The notes under the pieces were generated by a model. It did not search any database, was not told the DNA's origin, and saw only the letters and a list, made by a program, of their open reading frames with translations. Source: a virus. Taken from it: a DNA stretch of 57,208 nt. This document shows positions 1-9,800 of the stretch, piece after piece (the stretch's first letter is position 1; each line of letters opens with the position of its first letter). The stretch spans positions 1 through 57,208 of IMG/VR virus record IMGVR_UViG_3300013093_000054, one strand, 5' to 3'. The position numbers were made by a program, and so were the translations under genes.

Positions 1-2250
1 TGCAATGCTGCTCCGACTATTATTAATCCTGTTGTTTTAAACACTCTTACTGTTGGCGCGCAAAGTTCTTCTCAAGGTTCAATTGTTCTGGCCAATACTG
101 CGTCTGGACCAGAGTCTTTGACGCTTCAGTCGTCAAACTCTATGACCGCCGCCTGGACATTGACATTCCCGGTAACGCCTGGAACGCTAAACCAAGCGCT
201 TCTTACTGACGGAACAGGCGTTACATCATGGGGTGAGCCGCCTGTTACGACACTTCAGGGCGGCATTGCTTCTCAGATTCCATATCAGAGCGCACCAAAT
301 ACTACGTCATTTATTCCTAATGGCACAGCTGGCCAGTTTCTTAAATCAAATGGAACGGCTGCCCCCGCGTGGAGCACGGTTAATCTTGCAAGCTCTGCGT
401 CTGTTACGGGTATATTGCCAATCGCCAATGGCGGCACAGATCTTTCTACTGTTGGCACAAACGGCCAAGCGCTGATTTCTAATGGCACCGCTCTTCTTTA
501 TGGTAATCCGGCGATTGCTACGAATATAGCTGGCGGCGTTGCTAACAATGTTCCTTACCAGACGGCGGCAAGCACAACTGCTTTTGTGACAAATGGCGTT
601 GCTGGTAATTCGCTTATTACGGCAGTTGGTGGCGCTCCAACATGGGGCTCGGTTAATCTTGCCGACAATACAAATGCCGTGACAGGAACGCTTCCTATTG
701 CTAACGGCGGAACGGGATTGGCGACCGTTGGTGCATCTGGCACTGTTCCTATTTCTAACGGAACGTCGCTGGCTTATGGCGTTCCAAATGCCAATCTTGC
801 CAACGCAATTAAGGGCGGCGCTGCTTCTCAGATCCTATATCAATCTGCGGTTGATACGACGTCATTTATTCCAAATGGAACGCCTGGCCAGTATCTGACA
901 TCAAATGGAACGATTGCTCCTAGCTGGCAGACTCCAGCGCTGTCCAGCTATCACATTTCAGTAAATTCTGGCGGCACAATTGCCGCTGCTATTCTTGCTG
1001 CCGGCATTACAGATGCTGCTGGTAACTTTTATACCTTCGTCAATTCATCTACGAGCAACGTCGTTCTTACGGCGTCCATCGTCGATCAGAGCGCTGCGTA
1101 TCCTACGTCTGTGACGGGAACAAGCGTAACGCTAGCTGCCGGTGGAACGATTGGCGTTAATACGATTACGGCTGGATCTGAATATTCAATTGACGTTGTT
1201 AGCCCGATTAGCGGCTTGACGACGATTAACGTTACAGGAAATGTAACGCTTACGGCGTCTACTTCGGTTGATCGCTACGGCGTTATTCAGCTTTCGCCAA
1301 CTGGTTCTGGTTATACCGTAAACATTCCGGCTCCAACAAATACGTTAGCTGGACGACAGATCTTAGTCTGCAACAATCAACCGTATAGTTTGACGGTTTC
1401 TCCGCTTAATGGTTCTGCATTTACATTAACGCCTGCGACATCAGTTACGCTCATCTGGAATGGCGGTTCTTGGTATGGCACGACGCCTATTAATTCTGGT
1501 TCTTATGCAAGAGCGTATTCTTTTTCATCAAGCGCAAACATTAACTTCTTATCAATGATAGGCGCTGTCCAAGATAAGGACGGCAATGTTTACACGCTTC
1601 AAAATACAAATGCTACTTCCGGTATTACAATTACTTTCCCAGCAACATCGAATCCGACATTTCTTAACCAGTCATCTATGTCGTCTGCTACGCATACAAG
1701 CAATAATACAATTTATCTAAGACCATTTGAGTCTATTACGCTTCAGTGTTTTGTGGCGGCTAATTCGACTTACTATTATATTACAACGACGCAGCCGCAA
1801 GATTTCACCTGTAGGGCCACAATGGGCTCAATGGGTGCGCCGCCTCAAAATACGGATACAACTCTTAACTTTGTGACGAATGGATCAGCGCCGGGCCATG
1901 ATCCGATGGGCGCGTTCAACAGCACGACGCATACTTGGACATGCCCTCGAGCTGGTCAGTGGATTGTATCGTTGTCTCTAAATATTACTAGCACTAATAG
2001 TCCACCCACTTTGTATAATGTTCAGATACGAGTTAATAATGATAATTCAAAGGGAATTTATGCATATGGATATGCTCCTGGCACATCCACATTTGGCGGC
2101 GGTCAATCTTCTGGAAGTTGGCAAACTCTAATTACTGCAAATGTTGGCGATACGGTAATTGCTACCATTTACCCATATGCCGGATCTTCTGTTCTAACGC
2201 CTGCTAATAATAGCTCTACATGCCAACTTAATTTCTCGCTCGTCGGTTAA
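1..2250 (+). CDS. Tail fibre protein, 5'-truncated by the window edge
   Basis: The frame is open from base 1 with no convincing start, so the N-terminus lies outside the window; 749 residues are present. It contains repeated modules of about 92 residues built around LPIANGGT-x-L-x-TVG (near 415 and 691), the Gly/Thr/Asn-rich pattern common in phage fibres. The last 150 residues (from about 1800) look like a compact beta-sandwich, C1q/TNF-like, ending CQLNFSLVG. Such domains usually form trimeric receptor-binding tips. Third-codon composition matches the neighbouring fibre genes. Family-level function is an inference from repeat style and position among other fibre genes. Confidence 0.75.
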   Translation, partial: CNAAPTIINPVVLNTLTVGAQSSSQGSIVLANTASGPESLTLQSSNSMTAAWTLTFPVTPGTLNQALLTDGTGVTSWGEPPVTTLQGGIASQIPYQSAPNTTSFIPNGTAGQFLKSNGTAAPAWSTVNLASSASVTGILPIANGGTDLSTVGTNGQALISNGTALLYGNPAIATNIAGGVANNVPYQTAASTTAFVTNGVAGNSLITAVGGAPTWGSVNLADNTNAVTGTLPIANGGTGLATVGASGTVPISNGTSLAYGVPNANLANAIKGGAASQILYQSAVDTTSFIPNGTPGQYLTSNGTIAPSWQTPALSSYHISVNSGGTIAAAILAAGITDAAGNFYTFVNSSTSNVVLTASIVDQSAAYPTSVTGTSVTLAAGGTIGVNTITAGSEYSIDVVSPISGLTTINVTGNVTLTASTSVDRYGVIQLSPTGSGYTVNIPAPTNTLAGRQILVCNNQPYSLTVSPLNGSAFTLTPATSVTLIWNGGSWYGTTPINSGSYARAYSFSSSANINFLSMIGAVQDKDGNVYTLQNTNATSGITITFPATSNPTFLNQSSMSSATHTSNNTIYLRPFESITLQCFVAANSTYYYITTTQPQDFTCRATMGSMGAPPQNTDTTLNFVTNGSAPGHDPMGAFNSTTHTWTCPRAGQWIVSLSLNITSTNSPPTLYNVQIRVNNDNSKGIYAYGYAPGTSTFGGGQSSGSWQTLITANVGDTVIATIYPYAGSSVLTPANNSSTCQLNFSLVG

Positions 2251-2259
2251 GGAACGTAA

Positions 2260-2961
2260 ATGAGCACCGATATGGTCTTCTACGTTTACGAGCATTGGCG
2301 ATTAGATCGCGATGAATGCTTTTACGTAGGTAAGGGCCATGGTAAGCGCGCTTATTCTATTAAAAACAGAAATCAGCATTGGAACAATATTGTTTTAAAG
2401 CTGGAGCGCATCGGATCGGGATACGAAATTAGGTTAGTTGCTACAGGGCTTTCCGAACAAGACGCCTTTTCGCTTGAAAAGGAAAGAATTTCTTTTTGGC
2501 GAGATCTTGTAGATTTAGCTAATATCTGCGATGGCGGAGAAGGCGTATCTGGATTAAAGCATTCTGAAGAAACTAAAAAACTTTGGAGTGAAAAAAGAAA
2601 AGGGTGTCCTGTTTCTATTGAGGGGCGAATTAAACGTAGCAAAACTATGAAGGGTGTTCCAAAATCTAAGGAACATGCGGCCAAAGCTGGAGCGGCCGGT
2701 GGTTTTGCCCGAAAAGGTATGAAACATAGCGAAGAACACAAAAAAGCAATTGGTTCTTCTTTGTTAAACAGTGAAAAATTTAAATCAGCCAATAAAGCTA
2801 GAAGAAAAACAATTATATGTTTAAATTCAGGACAGATATTTAGTGGGTTAGATGAAGCAGCAATAGCAAATAATGTTTCAAGATATGCCGTCCATGATTG
2901 TTGCTCTGGAAGAACAAAGCATACAAAAGATGGCTTAGTCTTTAAATACGAGGACGCATAA
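2260..2961 (+). CDS. GIY-YIG homing endonuclease with NUMOD3 motifs
   Basis: 233 residues. The N-terminus carries a GIY-YIG-type signature (FYVYEHW at about 7-13, then FYVGKGHGKRAY at about 22-33), followed by a Glu-rich helix expected to supply the catalytic Glu. Two GxKHSEE-x-KK segments (near 98 and 153) are NUMOD3 DNA-binding motifs, and the C-terminus (ICLNSGQIFSGLDEAA) resembles NUMOD1/helix-turn-helix elements of modular homing enzymes. It is a free-standing insertion between two virion genes, and its stop overlaps the next start (TAATG). The likely role is homing DNA cleavage rather than virion assembly. Confidence 0.85.
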   Translation: MSTDMVFYVYEHWRLDRDECFYVGKGHGKRAYSIKNRNQHWNNIVLKLERIGSGYEIRLVATGLSEQDAFSLEKERISFWRDLVDLANICDGGEGVSGLKHSEETKKLWSEKRKGCPVSIEGRIKRSKTMKGVPKSKEHAAKAGAAGGFARKGMKHSEEHKKAIGSSLLNSEKFKSANKARRKTIICLNSGQIFSGLDEAAIANNVSRYAVHDCCSGRTKHTKDGLVFKYEDA

Positions 2962-3647
2962 TGGCAACCTCAAACACTTACTCTTTCAACCCTGATCTTG
3001 GCAGCATTACCTTATATGCTTTTAATTTAGTAGGCATCCGAAATACTGCTTTATTGCAAGAACATCTCGACTCTGCTCGCATGGCGACAAACATGATTTT
3101 GTCGCGCTGGAGCTCTGAAGGCGTTAACACATGGGCTGTTGATCTTGTGACTGTGCCTCTTGTTCAAGGGCAGTCAACCTACCCTGTAGATAGCAATACG
3201 ATCGTGATGCTGGATACTTATATCACCGTCGTCAATGGCGGCGTGTCGACTGATCGTATCATCCTTCCGATCTCAAGGACGGAATATGCGTCATATCCAA
3301 ATAAGCAGCAGCAAGGCTTCCCGACGACGTTCTGGATGGACCGCTTGCTTAATCCGACGGTTACAATCTGGCCTGTCCCAGATGGTAATGAAGCTTATCT
3401 GAAGTATTACCGCCTGATACAATTGCAGGACGCCAATCTTGCCGGTAATCAGCAATTAGATATTCCGTATTACTTTTTGGACGCTATGGCCTATGCTTTG
3501 GCGCTCCGTTTGGCTCAGATATGGGCCCCTGATAAGGTGGCGATGCTGAAGCCATTTGCTGACGAAAGCTACCAGATTGCTGTTGCGCAGAATATCGAAA
3601 CTTCTGCTTTCTATGTGTCGCCTACGATCTCTAGCTATTTCAGATAA
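2961..3647 (+). CDS. Head-tail/tail accessory adaptor (P22 gp4-like)
   Basis: 228 residues, alpha-helical at both ends with a beta middle. The pattern of an N-terminal helix pair (LQEHLDSARMATNMILSRWSSEG), a strand region with YPVDSNTIVMLDTYI, a WMDR..PTVTIWPVPDG turn and C-terminal helices is that of small ring-forming adaptors below podovirus portals. It starts on the ATG overlapping the stop of the upstream endonuclease. A role in closing the portal channel is inferred from family resemblance. A second adaptor-like gene lies at 18525. Confidence 0.6.
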   Translation: MATSNTYSFNPDLGSITLYAFNLVGIRNTALLQEHLDSARMATNMILSRWSSEGVNTWAVDLVTVPLVQGQSTYPVDSNTIVMLDTYITVVNGGVSTDRIILPISRTEYASYPNKQQQGFPTTFWMDRLLNPTVTIWPVPDGNEAYLKYYRLIQLQDANLAGNQQLDIPYYFLDAMAYALALRLAQIWAPDKVAMLKPFADESYQIAVAQNIETSAFYVSPTISSYFR

Positions 3648-3657
3648 GGAGGCGTAA

Positions 3658-4287
3658 GTGGGATACGCTTCTAAATCGGGACGGGCGAGGACATCTGCCA
3701 GTAACCCGCAGGCGTTTGGCGTTTGCGATCGCTGCGGCATTTGGACAAACCATAATAGATTATCCTGGCAATATGACTGGCGTGGCGCTAGTCTGATGAA
3801 TATTCGCGTTCTTGTCTGTGACCGATGCCTTGATACGCCACAGCAACAGCTTCGAGCAATTATCGTCCCAGCCGATCCTACAGCTATTGAGCAGCCAAGA
3901 ACTGAGCCATTTGTCTACGACGAGACCAATAACCGTTACACAAGCGGCCAGAATACGATAGACCCCAATACGGGTATTCCTATTATTGGCGGCGATAATC
4001 GTATTACGCAAGACAGCCAAGATCGCGTTACTCAACAGACTGGCGAAGCTCCAGGCGGATTAAATCAGCTACCTGGCACCGATTGGGCTGTTCCTGCTGT
4101 TATCTATAATAATACTGAGATAGGTTTGCCCTATAATACAGGCGTTGTCCCGTTTACTGGCCCTCTTTCTCCGCCGTATAATTTTGTCGATCAGTGGAAC
4201 AACCAATGGCAATTTGGTATGAGAACTGGATCATACTGGTCTAATACCACAAGTGCTTTTGTGACATGGACGTCGAACATTCTGTAA
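3658..4287 (+). CDS. Virion-associated protein with a Cys4 zinc-ribbon motif
   Basis: 209 residues, GTG start preceded by a strong AAGGAGG five bases upstream. Near the N-terminus CDRCGIW and, about 30 residues later, CDRCLDTPQQ give two CxxC knuckles, a probable structural zinc site. The rest is Pro/Asn/Thr-rich with few helices and ends in an aromatic segment (WNNQWQFGMRTGSYW). I do not recognise a named family. Its position between the adaptor and fibre genes suggests a minor virion or tail component. Confidence 0.55.
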   Translation: MGYASKSGRARTSASNPQAFGVCDRCGIWTNHNRLSWQYDWRGASLMNIRVLVCDRCLDTPQQQLRAIIVPADPTAIEQPRTEPFVYDETNNRYTSGQNTIDPNTGIPIIGGDNRITQDSQDRVTQQTGEAPGGLNQLPGTDWAVPAVIYNNTEIGLPYNTGVVPFTGPLSPPYNFVDQWNNQWQFGMRTGSYWSNTTSAFVTWTSNIL

Positions 4288-4347
4288 CCTATGAATAGTC
4301 GAAGAAATAGGGTAAAATTACACTCAAATATGTGGTAAGAGGAATAT

Positions 4348-5217
4348 ATGGCAACCGTCCCCTATACATTCGCAAATACCCCAGGCGGCGCGTCAATTCC
4401 ACTTGCTGAGTTGGATGCCAACTTTGCGGCCATTGGCGTTCAAACAGGACCCACAGGGCCTACAGGACCAGTTGGGCCGCAAGGTGCTCCTTCTAATGTT
4501 ACGGGGCCTACGGGATACACTGGGGCTATAGGGGCTACAGGCGCAACTGGACCAACTGGCCCAAATGGCACATCTAGTGTTTTATTTAATTATAATTCAA
4601 ATACATCAAACACAAATGTAAGTATTTATCCTGGTGACGGTAATATTTGTTGGAATAATTCTGCCCAAATATCTTCGACGGCATTAACCATCTCTAGCAG
4701 AGATACCAATGGTGCCGATATTGACTTATTTTTATCAAGTTTAGCTTCAGGTCAACAAATTGTAATCCAACAACAAACCAGCAGTTCAAATTATCAAACA
4801 TTTCAAATTACATCTGCGCCAACAGAGGTAAACCCAGGAACATTAACATCGTATTGGGCATTTCCTGTTTCTCTGGTTAATAGTGGTGGAACAGGGACGT
4901 CTAATTTTGCTAATGCTTTACCAATATTTATCGCTATTACCACGTTGCAACCCGGCCCAACCGGGCCAACCGGGCCCGCCGGGGCTGCTGGGTTAAGCTC
5001 TTACATGGAGCAATTAAATATATCGACTACAAATATATTGCCGCCATTAACTAATTCATATGTGACGGGGTCGTTTATTATGTTTGTAAATGGCCAAGGG
5101 TTTGTTCCCACAGGAGCAACTCCCCCGTTTTCTGTATCTGGAACGGCGATTACTTGGCTTTCGACGGTATGGAGTGTTAATCCTGGCGACTTAGTCGTCG
5201 TTATCTATACATATTAG
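4348..5217 (+). CDS. Short collagen-like tail fibre protein
   Basis: 289 residues. Residues about 30-75 are Gly-x-y triplets ([15 protein letters not shown] and similar), then a beta-rich domain at about 77-203, a second short triplet run ([13 protein letters not shown]) and a C-terminal domain of about 65 residues. The central domain has the same landmarks (WNN-S/T-AQIS, DLFL/VYLSLL, SNFANA) as residues about 575-688 of the giant fibre at 6883, so a module is shared. The SD is AAGAGG. The likely role is an auxiliary fibre or adhesin. Confidence 0.7.
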   Translation: MATVPYTFANTPGGASIPLAELDANFAAIGVQTGPTGPTGPVGPQGAPSNVTGPTGYTGAIGATGATGPTGPNGTSSVLFNYNSNTSNTNVSIYPGDGNICWNNSAQISSTALTISSRDTNGADIDLFLSSLASGQQIVIQQQTSSSNYQTFQITSAPTEVNPGTLTSYWAFPVSLVNSGGTGTSNFANALPIFIAITTLQPGPTGPTGPAGAAGLSSYMEQLNISTTNILPPLTNSYVTGSFIMFVNGQGFVPTGATPPFSVSGTAITWLSTVWSVNPGDLVVVIYTY

Positions 5218-5228
5218 TAAGGTGGGCT

Positions 5229-6836
5229 ATGCGGATAATTGTTTTTTTTAGTTCTCTGTTACTTTCTCTTCCTGCTTTAGCTCAAAGCTACAGCACGATG
5301 GCTTGGGGAATTGATAAATCTGTCAGTCCGTATGGGTTTGGATATAACATCAATGGAACTTGGTATAATTTGGGGACTATATCTTCTACCGGAACGTGGG
5401 TCATTCCTGTTGGAAATATAACCAACGGAGGACTTCCTATTTTATCTTCTGCTAATATATGGGCTGGCGCGCAAACTTTTTCTGTGGCTCCAAAATTCTC
5501 ATCTATGACGGGTTACATGTATTGTAACGGGGCTGCTCCATGCACGGCTTCCACAAGCGTCCCTGCGGCTAATGTGTCGTTTACTCAGTCTGGCACTGGA
5601 GCTGTGAGCACCAATATTAATGCCTTATTGCAAGCTGGCGCTCTTACGGGAGAGCAATTTGGTGTTGTTTGCGATGGCGTAACTAATAATACCACCTCAT
5701 TGAATAATTTAATTAGCGCTGCGCGAGCTGCTGGAAAACCCGCGATTATTCCTCCTGGCATATGTAAAACAGATATGATTGATTTGGGTCTTTCCGCAGG
5801 TCAGCAAGTATCTATTTACGGATATGGCACAAATGCGGCAGGGACGACTTTAGATAAAATTACTTCGGATGGAAATCCAATTATTAAAGCTAACACATCT
5901 ACTACAACGACGTTTTTCCCTTATTTAACAATATCTGGAATTAAGCTTGATGGTATTTCCGGAAACACGCCTGATGCTTTGCAATTGTATAATGTTGTTT
6001 TTGGTAACTTTCAAAATATAACTGTTGTGAACTCCATTCATGGCGTAGGCGTGTATGGAGGTAATACAAATTCATTTAATAATCTTACAGCAACCAGTAA
6101 CACAATAGGATTTTATGCCACACAATATGTTAGTCCGGCACCTTTTACTTACCCTCCTAATTTAATAACCCTTAATAATCCAATATTATCTAATAACTCA
6201 TACAGAGGATGTTATTATGAGTTGGGGTCTGGGTTTTTCATAAATAACGCTGATATAGAAGGAAACGGAAATGCTGGAAATGCTAATACAGGCGGATGTT
6301 ATATAAATGGTGTAGCTTCAACTATTGGGGGGCTTGGAGGTATTGGTGCTATTATTAAAGGTTCTTGGTTTGAAACTAACGCAGGGGGCAATTCTGTGTG
6401 GTTGAATGGTGGGCACAATGAAATAGACGGAACTCTTTTTATCGCTAATGGCTCATCTACAGATGACATTAAAATTAGTCTAGGAACTTACACTATTTCA
6501 AATTCAAACTTTGTTGGGATCAAAAGTGGTTACAGCATTAATGAGACGGTAGCTGCCAGTTATGGTAATTTCATTTATAATACCTCTTATGTTTCTGCTA
6601 CTTATGATCCAAAGAAAACATCGTTCTTTTCTGGGTCAAAATCAACCATATCAGCATTTCAGTTGACTCCTTATACTGTCGGCGCATTGCCAACGTGTAA
6701 CGTAGGAACAACGAACTCCCTATATGCTGTCTCAGATTCAGCCATTGTTCCGACATATAACGGAGCTTTGGGGGCTGGCGGCGGAACAAATGTTAGCCCT
6801 GTTTTTTGCGATGGAACGGGATGGAAATTCCATTAA
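5229..6836 (+). CDS. Right-handed beta-helix tailspike/depolymerase-like protein with an apparent signal peptide
   Basis: 535 residues. Residues 1-19 (MRIIVFFSSLLLSLPALAQ) read as a Sec signal peptide with an A-x-A-type site, odd for a virion protein assembled in the cytoplasm. Around 145-180 the GVVCDGVTNNTTSLNNLI...PAIIPPGICKT stretch is the pectate-lyase-3 entry motif (DGxxxNTxxL then PxG). It is followed by about 280 residues of Asn/Gly-rich repeating strands typical of a beta-helix (NNPILSNNSYRG, ADIEGNGNAGNA). Such proteins usually bind or cut surface polysaccharide. No catalytic residues can be assigned from sequence alone. Confidence 0.7.
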   Translation: MRIIVFFSSLLLSLPALAQSYSTMAWGIDKSVSPYGFGYNINGTWYNLGTISSTGTWVIPVGNITNGGLPILSSANIWAGAQTFSVAPKFSSMTGYMYCNGAAPCTASTSVPAANVSFTQSGTGAVSTNINALLQAGALTGEQFGVVCDGVTNNTTSLNNLISAARAAGKPAIIPPGICKTDMIDLGLSAGQQVSIYGYGTNAAGTTLDKITSDGNPIIKANTSTTTTFFPYLTISGIKLDGISGNTPDALQLYNVVFGNFQNITVVNSIHGVGVYGGNTNSFNNLTATSNTIGFYATQYVSPAPFTYPPNLITLNNPILSNNSYRGCYYELGSGFFINNADIEGNGNAGNANTGGCYINGVASTIGGLGGIGAIIKGSWFETNAGGNSVWLNGGHNEIDGTLFIANGSSTDDIKISLGTYTISNSNFVGIKSGYSINETVAASYGNFIYNTSYVSATYDPKKTSFFSGSKSTISAFQLTPYTVGALPTCNVGTTNSLYAVSDSAIVPTYNGALGAGGGTNVSPVFCDGTGWKFH

Positions 6837-6882
6837 GTAAAATATAGTGATATGGTAAAAAAACTTTAATAGGAAAGATTGT

Positions 6883-9800
6883 ATGTCTAACGTCCAGATC
6901 CCAAATCTTCCTGTTGCTATTTCTCTTAATGGCACAGAAGAACTTGAAGCAGTTCAGGCTGGGACGTCTGTTCGCGTTACTTCTTTGCAAATTGCTGGGT
7001 TGGCACCAGGCCCAACTGGCGCTCCTGGTCCATTTGGACCAACCGGACCTACTGGATATACGGGGTATACAGGGCCAGGAATAACAGGTCCTCAAGGCCC
7101 AACAGGCCGAACTGGTCCAACAGGATATACAGGTTATACGGGCTATACCGGTGATACAGGTGCGCCATCTTTTGTAACTGGCCCGACTGGGTATACCGGT
7201 TATACTGGTCCCACAGGATATACTGGTTCACCTGGAACTAGCATAATTTATCAAGGCACAGTTGCAAACTCGACATTATTGCCACCTCAACCGCAGCCTG
7301 TTGGTTACGCTTATGTTGCGCAAGATACGGGTCATCTTTGGATATCTACTGGTAGTGTATGGTCTGATGCTGGCCCTGTTGTAACCAACTATACCGGTGC
7401 CACTGGCTATACAGGTTATACGGGATATACTGGACCCACTGGGTATACCGGCTATACAGGAAGCATTGGCGCAACTGGCTATACTGGTCCAACAGGTTAT
7501 ACAGGCCCAACTGGCTATACAGGTCCCACCGGATTTACTGGTTATACAGGATTTACCGGTCCAACTGGGTATACTGGAGATACAGGTCCTACTGGTTACA
7601 CAGGTTATACAGGCGCAGCTTCGACTGTAACAGGTCCAACTGGTTATACTGGATATACTGGATATACAGGATACACTGGTGATACTGGGCCAACTGGATA
7701 TACCGGATATACGGGATATACAGGATATACTGGTGATACCGGTCCGACTGGTTATACTGGGTATACGGGTGAAACTGGTCCAACAGGTTATACTGGGTAT
7801 ACAGGAGAAACCGGTCCCGCTTCTGACGTTACGGGCCCAACAGGTTATACGGGTTACACTGGTTATACTGGCTACACAGGCGCTGCTTCTGATGTAACTG
7901 GTCCGACTGGTTACACAGGATATACTGGATACACCGGAGACTTCGGTCCCACTGGTTATACTGGTTATACTGGGGAAACCGGCCCAACGGGTTATACTGG
8001 ATATACAGGTGAAACTGGCCCTACTGGTTACACAGGATATACGGGATACACTGGGGACACAGGCGCTCCGTCTGATGTCACAGGACCAACTGGTTATACT
8101 GGTTATACTGGCCCAACAGGCTACACAGGCGATACAGGCGCTCCTTCTGATGTTACAGGGCCAACTGGCTATACTGGCTATACAGGTATGGCTGGTAGTG
8201 GGATTCAATATCTTGGCACTGTTAATGGATTCACAAACTTACCTGGATATCCTAGTTCATATCTAGGGGCTCAAGGCGATGCTTATGTAGATACTGTTAC
8301 TCAAGATCTTTGGGTTTGGAACGGACTTACTTGGGTAAATAACGGTCCTTTTGCTTCAATTACAGGACCCACTGGCCAAACTGGCCCAACAGGGTATACG
8401 GGCGATATCGGACCTACTGGCTATACTGGATACACTGGAGATATCGGACCAACTGGTTATACCGGTTATACGGGTGACACAGGTCCAACAGGATATACTG
8501 GATATACAGGCGATATTGGTCCAACAGGTTATACTGGTTATACCGGGGCAACCGGCCCAACTGGATATACAGGATCAATTGGACCAGCCGGTTCTTCTGC
8601 TACATCTTTTGGCTATATTGCTAATACGACTATCCAGTCTGGAGATCCTGGGACTGGTGACGTTCTATGGAACAACACAGCTCAGATTTCTGCTACATCT
8701 ATTAATGTAAGCACAACTGATGGGGCGAGCGCGGATATTAGCGTTTATCTGTCTCTCTTGCAGCAAGGGCAGACGCTTGTCCTTCAAGATTCAGCCGTTG
8801 CAACATCTTGGCAAGCATTTACTGTTTCTGCTGCTACGACGGATAATACGACATATTGGACGATTCCGGTTACTTATGTAAGTAGCAGCGGGGCCGCAAC
8901 AACTAACTTTGCCAATGCTACATCTTTAATTTTTGCTGTCGCTAGTGGCGCAATTGGCCCTCAAGGACCGCAGGGTGTAACTGGTGCAACCGGAGATACT
9001 GGCCCAACTGGCTATACTGGTTATACAGGTATTCAAGGCATTCAGGGTAATGTTGGCCCAACTGGTTATACGGGATATACGGGCCCGCAAGGAAATGCTG
9101 GCACTGTTGGAGATACCGGACCTACTGGATATACAGGTTATACTGGGTATACTGGAGATACAGGTCCTACTGGTTACACAGGTTATACAGGCGCAGCTTC
9201 TACTGTAACTGGCCCAACTGGCTATACAGGCTATACAGGTGCGCAAGGTGCAACTGGCTATACAGGCTACACAGGCGTAGGCGACACTGGTCCAACTGGT
9301 TACACTGGCCCACAAGGAGCCACTGGCTATACCGGGTATACTGGCGATCAAGGCGCTACTGGTTATACAGGCTACACTGGTCCAACTGGGTATACTGGCT
9401 ATACGGGTTATACGGGCGATACAGGACCGCAAGGTGCTACAGGTTATACTGGTTATACGGGAGCTGCGTCTAACGTAACCGGCCCAACAGGCTACACGGG
9501 CTACACTGGCCCTCAAGGTGGCGGCATTGTTTATAAAGGCACTGTAACTGATTCCACTCAGTTAACAGTTGTTGACCCAACGCCTTCTGTTGGCGATGCT
9601 TATATCACGCTTGATAACCAGCATCTTTGGGTATGGAATGGCGTTAGCTGGGTAGATAACGGCGCAATTACAACAACTGGCCCAACTGGCGCTACTGGTT
9701 ATACGGGGCCAACTGGTTATACGGGATATACAGGTTATACGGGCTACACAGGATACACTGGTGCTGCTTCTACTGTAACAGGCCCAACAGGCTACACTGG

